In this document: in pieces, positions 1 through 8,148 of the stretch
How positions within the stretch are numbered: position 1 is the stretch's first letter
Layout: each line of letters begins with the position of its first letter
From: Kineosporia sp. A_224
GTDB lineage: Bacteria > Actinomycetota > Actinomycetes > Actinomycetales > Kineosporiaceae
Length of the DNA stretch: 35,498 bases
Direction: 5' to 3'
NCBI RefSeq assembly: GCF_002198655.1
Contig: NZ_MWLN01000092.1
Coordinates: forward strand, 1-35,498
Program-made: the position numbers and the translations under genes
The notes under the pieces: generated by a model
Seen by the model: the letters and a program-made list of their open reading frames with translations, nothing else
Told to the model about the DNA's origin: nothing
Databases searched by the model: none

Positions 1-73
1 CTGCACGAGCCCAGCCTGACCCACCGACCAAGGTCAGCGACGGACCCCGGTCGGCGTTTTGTTCAGCAGTCTC

Positions 74-2313
74 CTAGTCGTCCTCGCCGTCGAGCGTCGT
101 CTCGCGGTATCCCTCGACCCCGGCCCCGGCGAGCTGCGGCGGGGCGTTCCACTTCTGCACGCGGCTGCCGTCGCACGAGTCCGCGGTGATCGTCGACCAC
201 TGCGCGAGCCCGCCCGACGTCTCTCCGGGCGTCCCCAGCGACAGGCATCGACCCAGGACGTCGGTGATCGTGTAGGCCGTGGCGCGTGCCCCGGTCGCCC
301 CGAGCTTCGTCCAGTGCTGCGCGGTGTCGGAGACGTTGCAGGGCACGGTGAGCACGTACCCGCCCGTCGTCGTCGGCGCGCGCAGGCAGTGGGCGCCCGT
401 CGGCGCCGGCGTCGTGACGAGCCCGGTCACCGGGTCGTGGACGAACCGCTGGTTCCACAGCACCGGCCGCGTCGGGTCGGCCTTGCACGGGTAGGCGATG
501 AGGTACGGCCAGGCGACCTTCTGGTCCGTCACGTCGAGGCAGCGGCCGAACTCGCCGTAGTTGACGAGCTGGCCGGTCACGTCACCGGCCGCCCCGGCAC
601 CGACGGCCGAGCTCGGGGCCCAGTCACGGGCCGAACCGCAGTCGGCCTGCAGGGTCAGCGCGCCCCGGCGGCGAGCGTCGGTGCGTCGAGGCAGGCACCG
701 GACAGCGCCGTCGCGTCGAACCGCTCGAGCTCGATCCGGCCGCCGTCGTTGTACGCCCACTTCTGGTGCGGCCCCCCGTCGCACGGCGCGAGGAACGGGA
801 CGACGTCGTCCGCGGCACCGCCGAGCGGCCAGTGGTTGCGGGCCCCGGTGCTCGCCGCGAGGCCCGTGGCGTCCTGCCACGTCGGCGCCGTCGCGACGCT
901 CGTCACCTCCCAGTCCCAGAGCTGGCGCGGCCACACCGACACGTGCGCGAGCGAACCCTGCCAGTACGGGTTCGACGGCGCCTGCACCCAGCCGGCGACG
1001 AGCTCGCCGCCCCACCCGATGTGCCAGTAGCCGGCCGTGGTCCCGGCCGACGTCCACAGCGGGTCCCAGGCGACGAGGGCCCCGTCCACGTAGAGCTTGG
1101 TCCCGCCCCAGCCGACCGACGCCGCGGCGTGGTGCCAGGCACCGTCGGCGTACGTCCCGGTCGAGGTGACCGTGCGCCGGGACGTCGGCGAGACGCCCCA
1201 CACGAGGCGCCCGGCCGAGTCGACCCAGAGCATCCGGTCCGCCGTCGTGCCCGCCGTCCCGGAGTCGCCGCCGAAGCCGATGACGGTGCCGCTGCGGGCC
1301 GTCGTCCGGAACCAGGCCGCGACCGTCACCTCGGCCGGGGCGGCGAACGACGTCGACGTCCGCAGCCACGACGACGCCCCGGAGAACGCGTGGGCCGAGC
1401 CCTCGACCGGGCCGGTGAGGTCGGGGGTCACGGCGGTCGTCGACGACGCGGTCGCGGCCGCGGGGGCCGTGCCGTGGTCGGTGAGGTCCGCCCGGTCGCG
1501 CGGCTCACCGGTCAGGCACATCCCGTCGTAGGTCCCGCTCACGGCGCTCTGGGTGCCGGCGAGGACGACGGAGTAGTCGTCCCGGAACGACCACAGCTGC
1601 TCGTCGCGGGCCGCGTCGCACGCCGCGAGCACCGGGACCGCTCCCGTGGCCGGCGCGGTGGACGGGGAGGCCCAGCACAGGTTCGCGGAGACCGAGTACG
1701 TCCCGACCTTGACGAGCCCGCCGGCGATCCCGGCGTCGGTGCGGTTGAAGGCGTAGACGACCTCGACGGAGCGGTCCGTCCACCCCGCGGGCAGCCCGCC
1801 CTCGGACGACGCCGTGGCCACCGACTGGAGCAGCGCGTAGTACGGCGCCTGCACCGCGCCGCCGCCGGTGACGCATGCGACCGTGTTCGTCGCGCGCCAG
1901 GACTCGGGGTGCCCGGACGGGTCGTCGAGGTAGTAGCGGATGACGACCGCGTACGACGTCGGCGACGCGTCGTCGACCGAGACCGTCGCCCCGGCGTTGC
2001 CGCGCAACGGGTTCGCGGCGGTCGCGCAGGGCAGGCGGGTCAGGTCGCCCACCTCGCCGGTCCCGGCGACCGTCGTCCGGGCCGCGCGGACGGCGGCGAG
2101 CCCGGCCTGCAGCCCGGCGTCCGCGGCGTGCAGGGTGCGCTCGCGCGCACGCTCGGCCGCCGTGGGCAGGACCTCCCCGACGACGGTCGCGAGCACCGCG
2201 ACGGACATCGCCGCGGTCATGAGCAGCACGAGGACGACCTGGAGCATGCCGACGCCCTCGTCGTCGCGCCGCCGGGGCCGCAGCACGGCGAGCGGCCGGC
2301 CGGGACGGGTCAT
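74..2313 (-). pseudogene. Frameshifted PilX/GspK-like prepilin with LamG and ricin-type lectin domains
   Basis: Probable surface or pilus-tip minor pilin. The N-terminus has a basic leader ending in DDEG (G20) followed by VGMLQ and a hydrophobic helix of about 25 residues, as in prepilins; position +5 is Gln instead of the usual Glu, as in GspK/PilX-type minor pilins. A LamG-like jellyroll lies at about residues 305-470, and QxW-type beta-trefoil (ricin B) motifs occur on both sides of it (DEQLWSF, PHQKWAY). The first frame stops at 655, but the frame ending at TAG 74-76 continues the lectin with GRCLDVTD, TAQHW and VQKWN. One extra G in the G4 run at 663-666 would join both parts into about 748 residues. 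This is either a sequencing error or a real frameshift. The start overlaps the upstream gene by ATGA. The domain calls are firm; pilus assembly is inferred. Confidence 0.8.
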
Positions 2314-2909
2314 GACCGCGCCACCTCCGCGCAGACCTGTTCCGCGGCGACACCGCCGCTGTCACCGGAGCCCTCGGTCAGCGGGACCACGGTCCCCGCC
2401 GGGACCGGCCCGCCCGTCGCCCGCCGCAGCCGCAGGTCGACGACGACCCGGGCCTGCGCCCAGTCGTCGTCCGCGGGGAGCAGCGCGAAGGCCGGCTGGC
2501 CCGTGGTGTTCGCGACCCCGGTGGAGAGGGTGACCCAGGCGGTCGCCGTCGTCGTGCCCACGGTCCAGGTCCGGGTCTGCAGCAGCTGCCGCGCCGCGAC
2601 GACGCGCCACTGCCGGCAGACCGCGGGACCGCCTGCCGCGGCCGCGGTCCGGGCCTCGAGGTAGGTGTCCGCACCGACGGTCGCGGGCGGGTTGACGAGC
2701 TCGGCGGACGCCAGCCCGCGGCGGACGGCGTCGACCGCCCGGCGGGCGTCCTGCGCGGAGGCCGCGGTCGCGTCGAGCCGGCCCGCCGTCCGGATCATCC
2801 CGGTGATCGCCAGTGCGCTCACGGCGAGGACCACCGTGAGCAGGATGCTGCCGACGAGCAGCTCGACGAGGGTCGTCCCCTCGTCCCGCGGGCGCGGCCG
2901 ACGGGTCAT
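2310..2909 (-). CDS. PilW-like prepilin (minor pseudopilin)
   Basis: Small type IV prepilin-like protein of 199 residues. The N-terminus MTRRPRPRDEG ends in the Gly expected before the prepilin peptidase cut, followed by TTLVE, with Glu at mature position +5, and a hydrophobic helix of about 22 residues (LLVGSILLTVVLAVSALAITGMI). The rest is a short beta-rich globular domain with two Cys residues and no recognised enzyme motif. The start is fixed by the ATGA overlap with the upstream gene (2906-2909) and its stop overlaps the downstream start, so the three pilin genes are translationally coupled. The family resembles PilW/GspJ-type minor pilins that prime pilus or pseudopilus assembly in the membrane; that role is inferred from the motif and the neighbours. 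Confidence 0.85.
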   Translation of the reverse strand: MTRRPRPRDEGTTLVELLVGSILLTVVLAVSALAITGMIRTAGRLDATAASAQDARRAVDAVRRGLASAELVNPPATVGADTYLEARTAAAAGGPAVCRQWRVVAARQLLQTRTWTVGTTTATAWVTLSTGVANTTGQPAFALLPADDDWAQARVVVDLRLRRATGGPVPAGTVVPLTEGSGDSGGVAAEQVCAEVARS

Positions 2910-4867
2910 GCCGTCCCCGTCCGGGCCGCCGAGGCCGGGCCGGCGCCCATGGCGTTCGTCGCGGTCACCGTCACCGAGTACGTCGCCCCAGCGGTGAGAC
3001 CGGTGAGGACGCAGCCGTTCGCGGCCGACGTGCACGTCAGGCCGCCCGGGGAGGCGGTCGCCGTGTAGCCGGTCGGGGGCGAGCCGCCGTCCCACGACGG
3101 CGGGTCCCAGACGACGGCCAGGCTGCCGGGCGCGGCCGTCGTCACCGTGACGCCGGCCGGTGCGCGCGGGGTGAGCGGGGCGGACCACTTGTGCGCGAGG
3201 TACTCCTCGAGCGCCCGGCGCTCCGCGGTCGTCGTCGTCCCCTCGAGGACGACGACCTCCTCGATCGGGCCGCGCCAGCGGTCGTTGACGGTGCCGTCCG
3301 GCCAGATCGTGCAGCCGAGCCCGGCCGCCCCCGTCGCGGTGCTCCGCAGCGCCGCCGTGGCCCGGACGACGGCGGACTGGCCGGCGGCCCAGAGCACCAC
3401 CTGCGCCGGGTCGTGCTGCGCGCCGACGACCTGGGCCGAGGTGCGCGACCAGTCGAGCGTGGAGACCGCCGTGTCGCTGAACGCCGTGTCGGCGGCGGCC
3501 TGCGCGCTGCCGGCGACCTTGTAGACCTGCCGCGCCTGGCCGTCGACGTGCGTGCCCCAGCTGACGACCTGGCGGTACGGGGCCGTCACCGGGGTCGGGT
3601 CCGCGGCCGTCGCGACGACGTACGTCGTGCTCGGCGTCGCCCCGTTGGGCAGCAGGACCGGGTCCGCCGAGAGGCACGTCGACGTCCCGTCCCAGTCCGG
3701 GACGACGCGGCCCGCACCCACGACGCTCGACGGCGGGGCGCTCCCGGCCCGGACGGTCGCGTCGTTCCCGCGGGCGGACTTGTCCTTCCAGCGCCGCACC
3801 GACTGCCCCGAGCCGGTCACGGACGTCGTCCCGGCCGCGTCGGTCGTCAGCGTCGAGAGGTCCGCGCCGTCGAGCCACCAGGCGAGCCGGGCGCCCGACA
3901 TCACCGCGGCCGGGTAGGGGATGACGGTCGTCGAGGCCTCGGCGCCGGCGCCCAGCGCGTTGGTGGCGACGACCCGGACCGTGTACGTGACCCCGTTGAC
4001 GAGGCCCGTGAGCCCGGCCGACGAAGCCGCGGCGCCGGCGGTCGCCGTGACGACGGGGCCGCCGTCGCCGGGGGTCGCGGTGACGGTGTAGCCGAGGATC
4101 GGCGAGTCCCCGGGCGAGGCCGGCAGCGCCCAGGTGAGGTCGGCGACGCCGTCGCCGGGGACCGCGACGAGCAGGCGCGGCACGGACGGCGTCGGGCGGC
4201 GGATCTCGAAGAGCGGGTCGTCGGAGGCGTCGCGCAGCGTCGCGGCGGTGTAGAGGCAGCCGCCGGGGCAGCCGCGGGCCGCCGTCCACGAGACCGCGAC
4301 GACGACCCGGTAGACGGTCGTCGCGGTGACGTTCCCGATCCCGGACGCGGCGACGCAGGCCCCGCCCGCGACGGGCAGCGAGCAGGTCCCGACGAAGGTC
4401 CGCACGGTGAACTGCTGGCCGCCGACGACCACCGGGTCGGAGACGGTCTGCGCGGTGCCGGTGCGCAGCCCGGTCAGCGGCGCGAGGACCGGGCGGGACG
4501 CGCAGGCCGTCGGGGTCGTCGCCGGGTCGGTCCCGCCGAGGTCGAGCGCGGCGGGCGCCGCCGCCCACTGCTGGGTGACGGCCGACGCCGTCCGGCCGTC
4601 GAGCAGGGGCACGCAGCCGTCGGCCCGGGCCGTCACGGGGACGGCGGCCGCCGTCCCGAGGGCCTGGGCGGCGAGCCGGACGGCGGTCTGGTGCCGCTGC
4701 AGGGCCGCGGCCGACCGGGTGCTTCCGACGAAGGTCACGGCCCCGGAGGCGAGGACCAGCCCCACGAGGACGACGGCCAGGACGTTCTCGAGCAGCGTGA
4801 AGCCCCGGTCGTCCGGCGCCGGGGGCGCGTGACGGCGACCGTCCGACCCGCGGCCGCACGAGTGCAT
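2906..4867 (-). CDS. Prepilin with two fibronectin III domains and a LamG-like domain
   Basis: First gene of the pilin operon, 653 residues. The leader ends at G22, followed by FTLLE (Glu +5) and a hydrophobic helix (NVLAVVLVGLVLASGAV), a textbook class III signal. A pilin-like head with several Cys residues fills roughly 60-225. A fibronectin III domain follows (about 228-320, with YTVRVVATNALG), then a LamG-like jellyroll (about 325-560, with WKDKSARGNDA and the closing ERRALEEYLAHKW motif), then a second fibronectin III domain to the C-terminus (YSVTVTATNAMG). Such an architecture suits a surface-displayed carbohydrate-binding adhesin on a type IV pilus. No pilus motor, prepilin peptidase or major pilin gene is in the window, so the assembly system must lie elsewhere. 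The ATG at 4867 has no strong ribosome binding site and may be leaderless. Confidence 0.87.
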   Translation of the reverse strand: MHSCGRGSDGRRHAPPAPDDRGFTLLENVLAVVLVGLVLASGAVTFVGSTRSAAALQRHQTAVRLAAQALGTAAAVPVTARADGCVPLLDGRTASAVTQQWAAAPAALDLGGTDPATTPTACASRPVLAPLTGLRTGTAQTVSDPVVVGGQQFTVRTFVGTCSLPVAGGACVAASGIGNVTATTVYRVVVAVSWTAARGCPGGCLYTAATLRDASDDPLFEIRRPTPSVPRLLVAVPGDGVADLTWALPASPGDSPILGYTVTATPGDGGPVVTATAGAAASSAGLTGLVNGVTYTVRVVATNALGAGAEASTTVIPYPAAVMSGARLAWWLDGADLSTLTTDAAGTTSVTGSGQSVRRWKDKSARGNDATVRAGSAPPSSVVGAGRVVPDWDGTSTCLSADPVLLPNGATPSTTYVVATAADPTPVTAPYRQVVSWGTHVDGQARQVYKVAGSAQAAADTAFSDTAVSTLDWSRTSAQVVGAQHDPAQVVLWAAGQSAVVRATAALRSTATGAAGLGCTIWPDGTVNDRWRGPIEEVVVLEGTTTTAERRALEEYLAHKWSAPLTPRAPAGVTVTTAAPGSLAVVWDPPSWDGGSPPTGYTATASPGGLTCTSAANGCVLTGLTAGATYSVTVTATNAMGAGPASAARTGTA

Positions 4868-4874
4868 GCCTGTC

Positions 4875-4901
4875 AGATCGTCCGGATGCCCCCGGTCTTG
4901 A
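4875..4901 (-). promoter_or_regulatory. Candidate FliA/WhiG-type promoter of the pilin operon
   Basis: On the minus strand TCAA (4901-4898) is followed after 15 bases by GACGATCT (4882-4875). The motility/sporulation sigma factor consensus TAAA-N15-GCCGATAA is matched at 3 of 4 and 5-6 of 8 positions with the exact spacing. The -10 element ends seven bases before the ATG at 4867, so the transcript would be nearly leaderless, which fits the lack of a ribosome binding site. Inference from motif only. Confidence 0.35.
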
Positions 4902-5090
4902 CCCGGGCGCGAGATCTCGACCCGACCGGACCACAGCCCGTCCCGGGGCGGTGATCACGCCCCTGACCGGGACCGATGGCCTGCGGAAGGCCCCGCGGGG
5001 CGTGCCCCCCGGGCCGTCCGGACGACGCCGTCCGGGGTGGATCAGGAAGAAGTGTTCGGAGAATCGGCCCGGAGGGCGCAGACTAAGGGT

Positions 5091-5321
5091 GTGACGCAGA
5101 GCCCTCCTCGCCAGCGCCGACCGCTTCCGACCAGCCCGTTCCAGCGTAAGGAGGTCACCCTCCCCACGACGGCTGACTTCCACGTGGGCGACCGGGTGAC
5201 CCACGACCACTGCGGCCTCGGCCGTGTGGTCGCGGTCTCCGAGCACTACGTGACCGTCGACTTCGGGTCGGCGGGCACCAAGCAGGTCACCCCCGCAGCG
5301 CGGGGCTTCTCGATCCTCTAG
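5091..5321 (+). CDS. Small conserved HVGDRVTHD protein (CarD/KOW-like beta barrel)
   Basis: Small protein with a conserved core DFHVGDRVTHDHCGLGRVV and VTVDFGSAGTKQVTP, the pattern of short SH3/Tudor-like or CarD-type barrel proteins found in actinobacteria; the function is not known. The only standard starts in frame are GTG at 5037 and GTG at 5091. The second gives 76 residues and lies next to a possible leaderless promoter (CAGACT at 5079-5084). A perfect AAGGAGGT ribosome binding site at 5148-5155 sits inside the frame and is followed by CTC at 5160, with no ATG, GTG or TTG nearby, so the true start may be non-canonical and the protein only about 53 residues. Existence is well supported by the conserved core; the start is uncertain. 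Confidence 0.7.
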   Translation: MTQSPPRQRRPLPTSPFQRKEVTLPTTADFHVGDRVTHDHCGLGRVVAVSEHYVTVDFGSAGTKQVTPAARGFSIL

Positions 5322-5363
5322 GCCCGGGGGGCCGCCGTCCACGGCGACCCGTCAGGCCAGGTC

Positions 5364-5401
5364 GGACCGCCTCCGGCGCATGTGCGCCGGTGGCGCGGTC
5401 C
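5364..5401. terminator. Long GC-rich hairpin, likely terminator
   Basis: GGACCGC (5364-5370) pairs with GCGGTCC (5395-5401), and inside it CCGGCGCA (5373-5380) pairs with TGCGCCGG (5383-5390). This gives a 15-bp two-part stem starting 42 bases after the stop of the small gene at 5321. There is no clear T tract, as is common in actinobacterial terminators. Confidence 0.5.
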
Positions 5402-5407
5402 GTGTCG

Positions 5408-5430
5408 CCGGTGACCCCTGGGGTCGCCGG
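5408..5430. repeat. Second hairpin, inverted repeat CCGGTGACCCC/GGGGTCGCCGG
   Basis: An 11-base arm at 5408-5418 and its near-perfect complement (one G-T pair) at 5420-5430 directly follow the hairpin at 5364-5401. It may strengthen termination or lie in the leader of the phospholipase D-family gene. Confidence 0.4.
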
Positions 5431-5504
5431 AAGGCACCGCCGAGGACGTCTCCGTTGGTGTCGGCGGGCGTCACGTCCCGGTGCGCGGGTGCCTGTGCGG
5501 GTCG

Positions 5505-7130
5505 ATGATCGGGTGCGTGGACGACCCTGCGGTGCACCGGTGGTTCCTCACCCCGGCCCGGCGCGGCAACCCCGCCACCGAGATCGACCGGCTGCCCGAG
5601 GACTCCCCCGGGTCGTGGTGCGGCGGCAACCGCGTCGTCCCGCTCCTGCACGGCGCGACGTACTTCCGCCGGCTCCACGAGGTGCTCTGCGCGCTCTCGG
5701 CCGGTGACCGGGTGTTCTTCACGGACTGGTCCGGCGACGCCGACGAGCGGCTGCTGCCCGACGGCGCCGAGGTCGGGGACGTCCTGCGCGACCTCGTGAC
5801 GACCGGTGTCGAGGTCCGGGGCCTGCTGTGGCGCTCGCACTCGGAGCGGCTGTCGTTCACCGCGGCGCAGAACCAGCGGCTCGGCCGGCGGCTCAACGAG
5901 GCCGGCGGCGAGGTGCTGCTCGACCAGCGGGTCCGCCGGTTCGGCTCGCACCACCAGAAGCTCTTCGTCGTCCAGCACGCCGGGCACGCGGAGCGGGACG
6001 TCGCGTTCGTCGGCGGGATCGACCTGTGCCACGGCCGGCGCGACGACGAGGACCACGCGGGCGACCCCCAGCAGCCGCCGATGGACCGGCGCTACCGCGG
6101 CCGCGCGCCCTGGCACGACGTGACGTTCGAGCTGCGCGGCCCGGTCGTCGGCGACCTGCTGCGCACCTTCGTCGAGCGCTGGAACGACCCGACACCGCTC
6201 GACCGCCGCACCCCGTACCGGCTTCTCACGCAGCGCCTGGCCCGGATGCCCCGCCACCCCCGGCCGATGCCCGAGGCGTTCGCCGACCCGCCGCCGGCCG
6301 GCCGGCACGCTGTCCAGGTGCTGCGGACCTACCCGCGCAAGCGGCCCCGGTACCCGTTCGCCCCGGACGGCGAGCGCAGCGTCGCCCGCGGGTACCGGAC
6401 GGCGTTCGGGCTCGCCCGCAGCCTGGTGTACCTCGAGGACCAGTACCTGTGGTCCGGCGAGGTCGTGGAGTCGCTGTGCGCGGCGCTGCGCCGGGCTCCC
6501 GGTCTGCGGGTCGTCGCCGTCGTGCCGCGCTACCCGGACGCCGACGACGCCCTCGCCGGGCCGGCGAACCGCCTCGGCCAGATCGACGCCCTGGCCCGGC
6601 TCTACCGGGCGGGCCCGGGCCGGGTCGGCGTCTACGACGTCGAGAACGCCGCCGGGACGCCGATCTACGTGCACGCGAAGGTCTGCGTCGTCGACGACGT
6701 GTGGGTCACCTGCGGGTCCGACAACATCAACCGCAGGTCCTGGACGTCGGACAGCGAGCTCACGGTCGCCGTCCTCGACCCGGAGCGGGACCCCCGCGAG
6801 CCCCGGGACGTGAGCGGCACCGGGGACGGCGCCCGGGTGCTCCCGCGGACGCTACGGATGCGTCTGGCGGCCGAGCACCTCGGGCTCGCGGCGGACGACA
6901 CCCGGCTCGTCGACCCGGTGACGAGCGCCGAACTGTGGTCGGCGCGGGCGCGGGCGCTCGACGACTGGCACCACGCGCGCCGCGCGGGCGGGCGGCCGCC
7001 CGGCCGGGCCCGCGTGCACCGGCCGCAGCCGGTGCCACGCTGGGCCCGCACCTGGTCGGTGCCGCTGTACCGCACGGTGTACGACCCCGACGGCCGGTCC
7101 CGCCCGCTGCGGCGCACCGGCGAGTTCTAG
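5505..7130 (+). CDS. Phospholipase D-family protein with two HKD motifs
   Basis: About 541 residues with the two-lobe phospholipase D fold. The first active-site motif is HHQKLFVVQ (H150, K152, counted from the ATG at 5505) and is degenerate in its Asp; the second is canonical, YVHAKVCVVDD with H390, K392 and D397 followed by GSDNINRRS. Family members hydrolyse or transfer phosphodiesters, such as phosphatidyl groups or cardiolipin, through a phospho-histidine intermediate. No signal peptide or membrane helix is visible, so it should be cytosolic or peripheral. The text before DDPAVHRWFL is not conserved in style, so the GTG at 5517 is an equally good start; a GTG at 5481 is less likely. It lies 46 bases upstream of the Nudix gene. 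The substrate cannot be deduced. Confidence 0.85.
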   Translation: MIGCVDDPAVHRWFLTPARRGNPATEIDRLPEDSPGSWCGGNRVVPLLHGATYFRRLHEVLCALSAGDRVFFTDWSGDADERLLPDGAEVGDVLRDLVTTGVEVRGLLWRSHSERLSFTAAQNQRLGRRLNEAGGEVLLDQRVRRFGSHHQKLFVVQHAGHAERDVAFVGGIDLCHGRRDDEDHAGDPQQPPMDRRYRGRAPWHDVTFELRGPVVGDLLRTFVERWNDPTPLDRRTPYRLLTQRLARMPRHPRPMPEAFADPPPAGRHAVQVLRTYPRKRPRYPFAPDGERSVARGYRTAFGLARSLVYLEDQYLWSGEVVESLCAALRRAPGLRVVAVVPRYPDADDALAGPANRLGQIDALARLYRAGPGRVGVYDVENAAGTPIYVHAKVCVVDDVWVTCGSDNINRRSWTSDSELTVAVLDPERDPREPRDVSGTGDGARVLPRTLRMRLAAEHLGLAADDTRLVDPVTSAELWSARARALDDWHHARRAGGRPPGRARVHRPQPVPRWARTWSVPLYRTVYDPDGRSRPLRRTGEF

Positions 7131-7176
7131 GGTGGCGGCGGGCCGGACGGCCCGCCGCAGAGCACGGGAGGACGTC

Positions 7177-7659
7177 GTGGCCAGCAGACGCTCGGCAGGG
7201 ATCCTGCTGTGGCGCAGGGGGTCCGGGGGTGTCGAGGTACTCGTCGCGCACATGGGCGGCCCGGCCTGGGCCCGCAAGACGGTCGGCTCGTGGTCGGTGC
7301 CGAAGGGTGAGTACCTCGACGACGAGGACCCGTTCGCGGCAGCGCTGCGCGAGTTCGCCGAGGAGCTCGGGCAGCCGGTGCCGGCGACCGAGTTCCTCGC
7401 GCTCGGGAGCGTCCGCCAGAAGAGCGGCAAGGTCGTGACCGTCTGGGCCGCCGAGGGCGACCTCGACCCGGACACGTGCGTGAGCAACACCTACGAGGCC
7501 GAGTGGCCGCCGCGCTCGGGGCGGATCCAGACCTTCCCCGAGATCGACCGGGTCGCCTGGATGACCCCCGAGGACGCGAAGGCGGTGGTCATCCCGGCCC
7601 AGGCGGAGCTGTTCGACCGGCTCGTCGCGGCCCTGGCCGCTCCCCGCGACCCGTCGTGA
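7177..7659 (+). CDS. Nudix hydrolase
   Basis: A 160-residue Nudix protein. The Nudix box begins at G44: GEYLDDEDPFAAALREFAEELG, following the pattern G-x5-E-x7-REUxEExGU with all the metal-binding Glu residues. Nudix enzymes cleave nucleoside diphosphates linked to another moiety; the N-terminal SAGILLWRR and the SWSVPKGEY segment resemble small NTP/Ap4A-type pyrophosphohydrolases, but the substrate is not certain. The GTG start at 7177 is chosen because GGGAGG (7166-7171) stands five bases before it; an upstream in-frame start would add 15 Arg-rich residues with no ribosome binding site. It lies just downstream of the phospholipase D-family gene and is probably co-transcribed with it. Confidence 0.88.
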   Translation: MASRRSAGILLWRRGSGGVEVLVAHMGGPAWARKTVGSWSVPKGEYLDDEDPFAAALREFAEELGQPVPATEFLALGSVRQKSGKVVTVWAAEGDLDPDTCVSNTYEAEWPPRSGRIQTFPEIDRVAWMTPEDAKAVVIPAQAELFDRLVAALAAPRDPS

Positions 7660-7700
7660 CCGGCCGGACCTCCCTGACAGGAGATGTCGTCTTCGAGGGC

Positions 7701-7706
7701 TAGCGT
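7701..7706 (+). promoter_or_regulatory. -10 element TAGCGT, probable leaderless promoter
   Basis: TAGCGT fits TANNNT and ends six bases before the ATG at 7713, so transcription would begin at the start codon. No ribosome binding site precedes that ATG at normal spacing, which supports a leaderless mRNA. Confidence 0.45.
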
Positions 7707-7712
7707 CGGGCC

Positions 7713-8144
7713 ATGCCGATCTTCGAGTCGACGGTCGACGTCGACGCCGCGCCCGCCGCCGTCTGGGACGTCCTCGTAGACACCGCCCGCTGGCCGCAGT
7801 GGGACTCCGGCGTGCTGGGCGTCGAGGGGAGCGTCGCCCTCGGCGCGAAGGTGACCGTGCGGGTGGAGGCGAACCCGGGCCGCGCCTTCCCGGTCAAGGT
7901 CGTCGAGCTGAGCCCGCCGGGCGCGATGACCTGGCGCGGCGGGATGCCCCTGGGCCTGTTCACCGGCACCCGGACCTACCGGCTCTCCGCGCAGGGGGCG
8001 GGCACCCGCCTCGTCATGCGCGAGGAGTACACCGGCCCGCTGGCCGGCCTGGTCACGCGGTCGATCCCGGACCTGCAGCCGTCGTTCGACCGGTTCACGG
8101 CCGGGCTCAAGGCCCGCGTCGAGGGCGGCGCGGGCGCCGCCTGA
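7713..8144 (+). CDS. SRPBCC-family protein
   Basis: A 143-residue protein of the START/Bet v1-like (SRPBCC) superfamily. The opening IFESTVDVDAAPAAVWDVLVDTARWPQWDSGV is the typical first strand, helix and W-P-W motif of polyketide cyclase/dehydrase-like members. These form a deep hydrophobic pocket for small ligands; the ligand here is unknown. The long C-terminal helix (LQPSFDRFTAGLKARVEG) closes the pocket, so the gene looks complete. It is convergent with the CYTH-CHAD gene, with only four bases between the stops, leaving no room for separate terminators. Confidence 0.85.
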   Translation: MPIFESTVDVDAAPAAVWDVLVDTARWPQWDSGVLGVEGSVALGAKVTVRVEANPGRAFPVKVVELSPPGAMTWRGGMPLGLFTGTRTYRLSAQGAGTRLVMREEYTGPLAGLVTRSIPDLQPSFDRFTAGLKARVEGGAGAA

Positions 8145-8148
8145 GCCG

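Noticed and set aside
4868-5090. Riboswitch (for example c-di-GMP) before the pilin operon
   Set aside because: No c-di-GMP-I core (GCACAGGGCAAACC-like) is visible, and the candidate promoter leaves almost no leader.
2910-5342. N-terminal extension of the PilW-like frame to 1010 codons
   Set aside because: The prepilin leader at 2909 and the ATGA overlap fix the real start; the extension only shadows the upstream pilin gene.
5352-6674. A 440-codon minus-strand frame over the phospholipase D-family gene
   Set aside because: The plus frame has HKD motifs and family-like sequence; the minus product has no recognisable domain.
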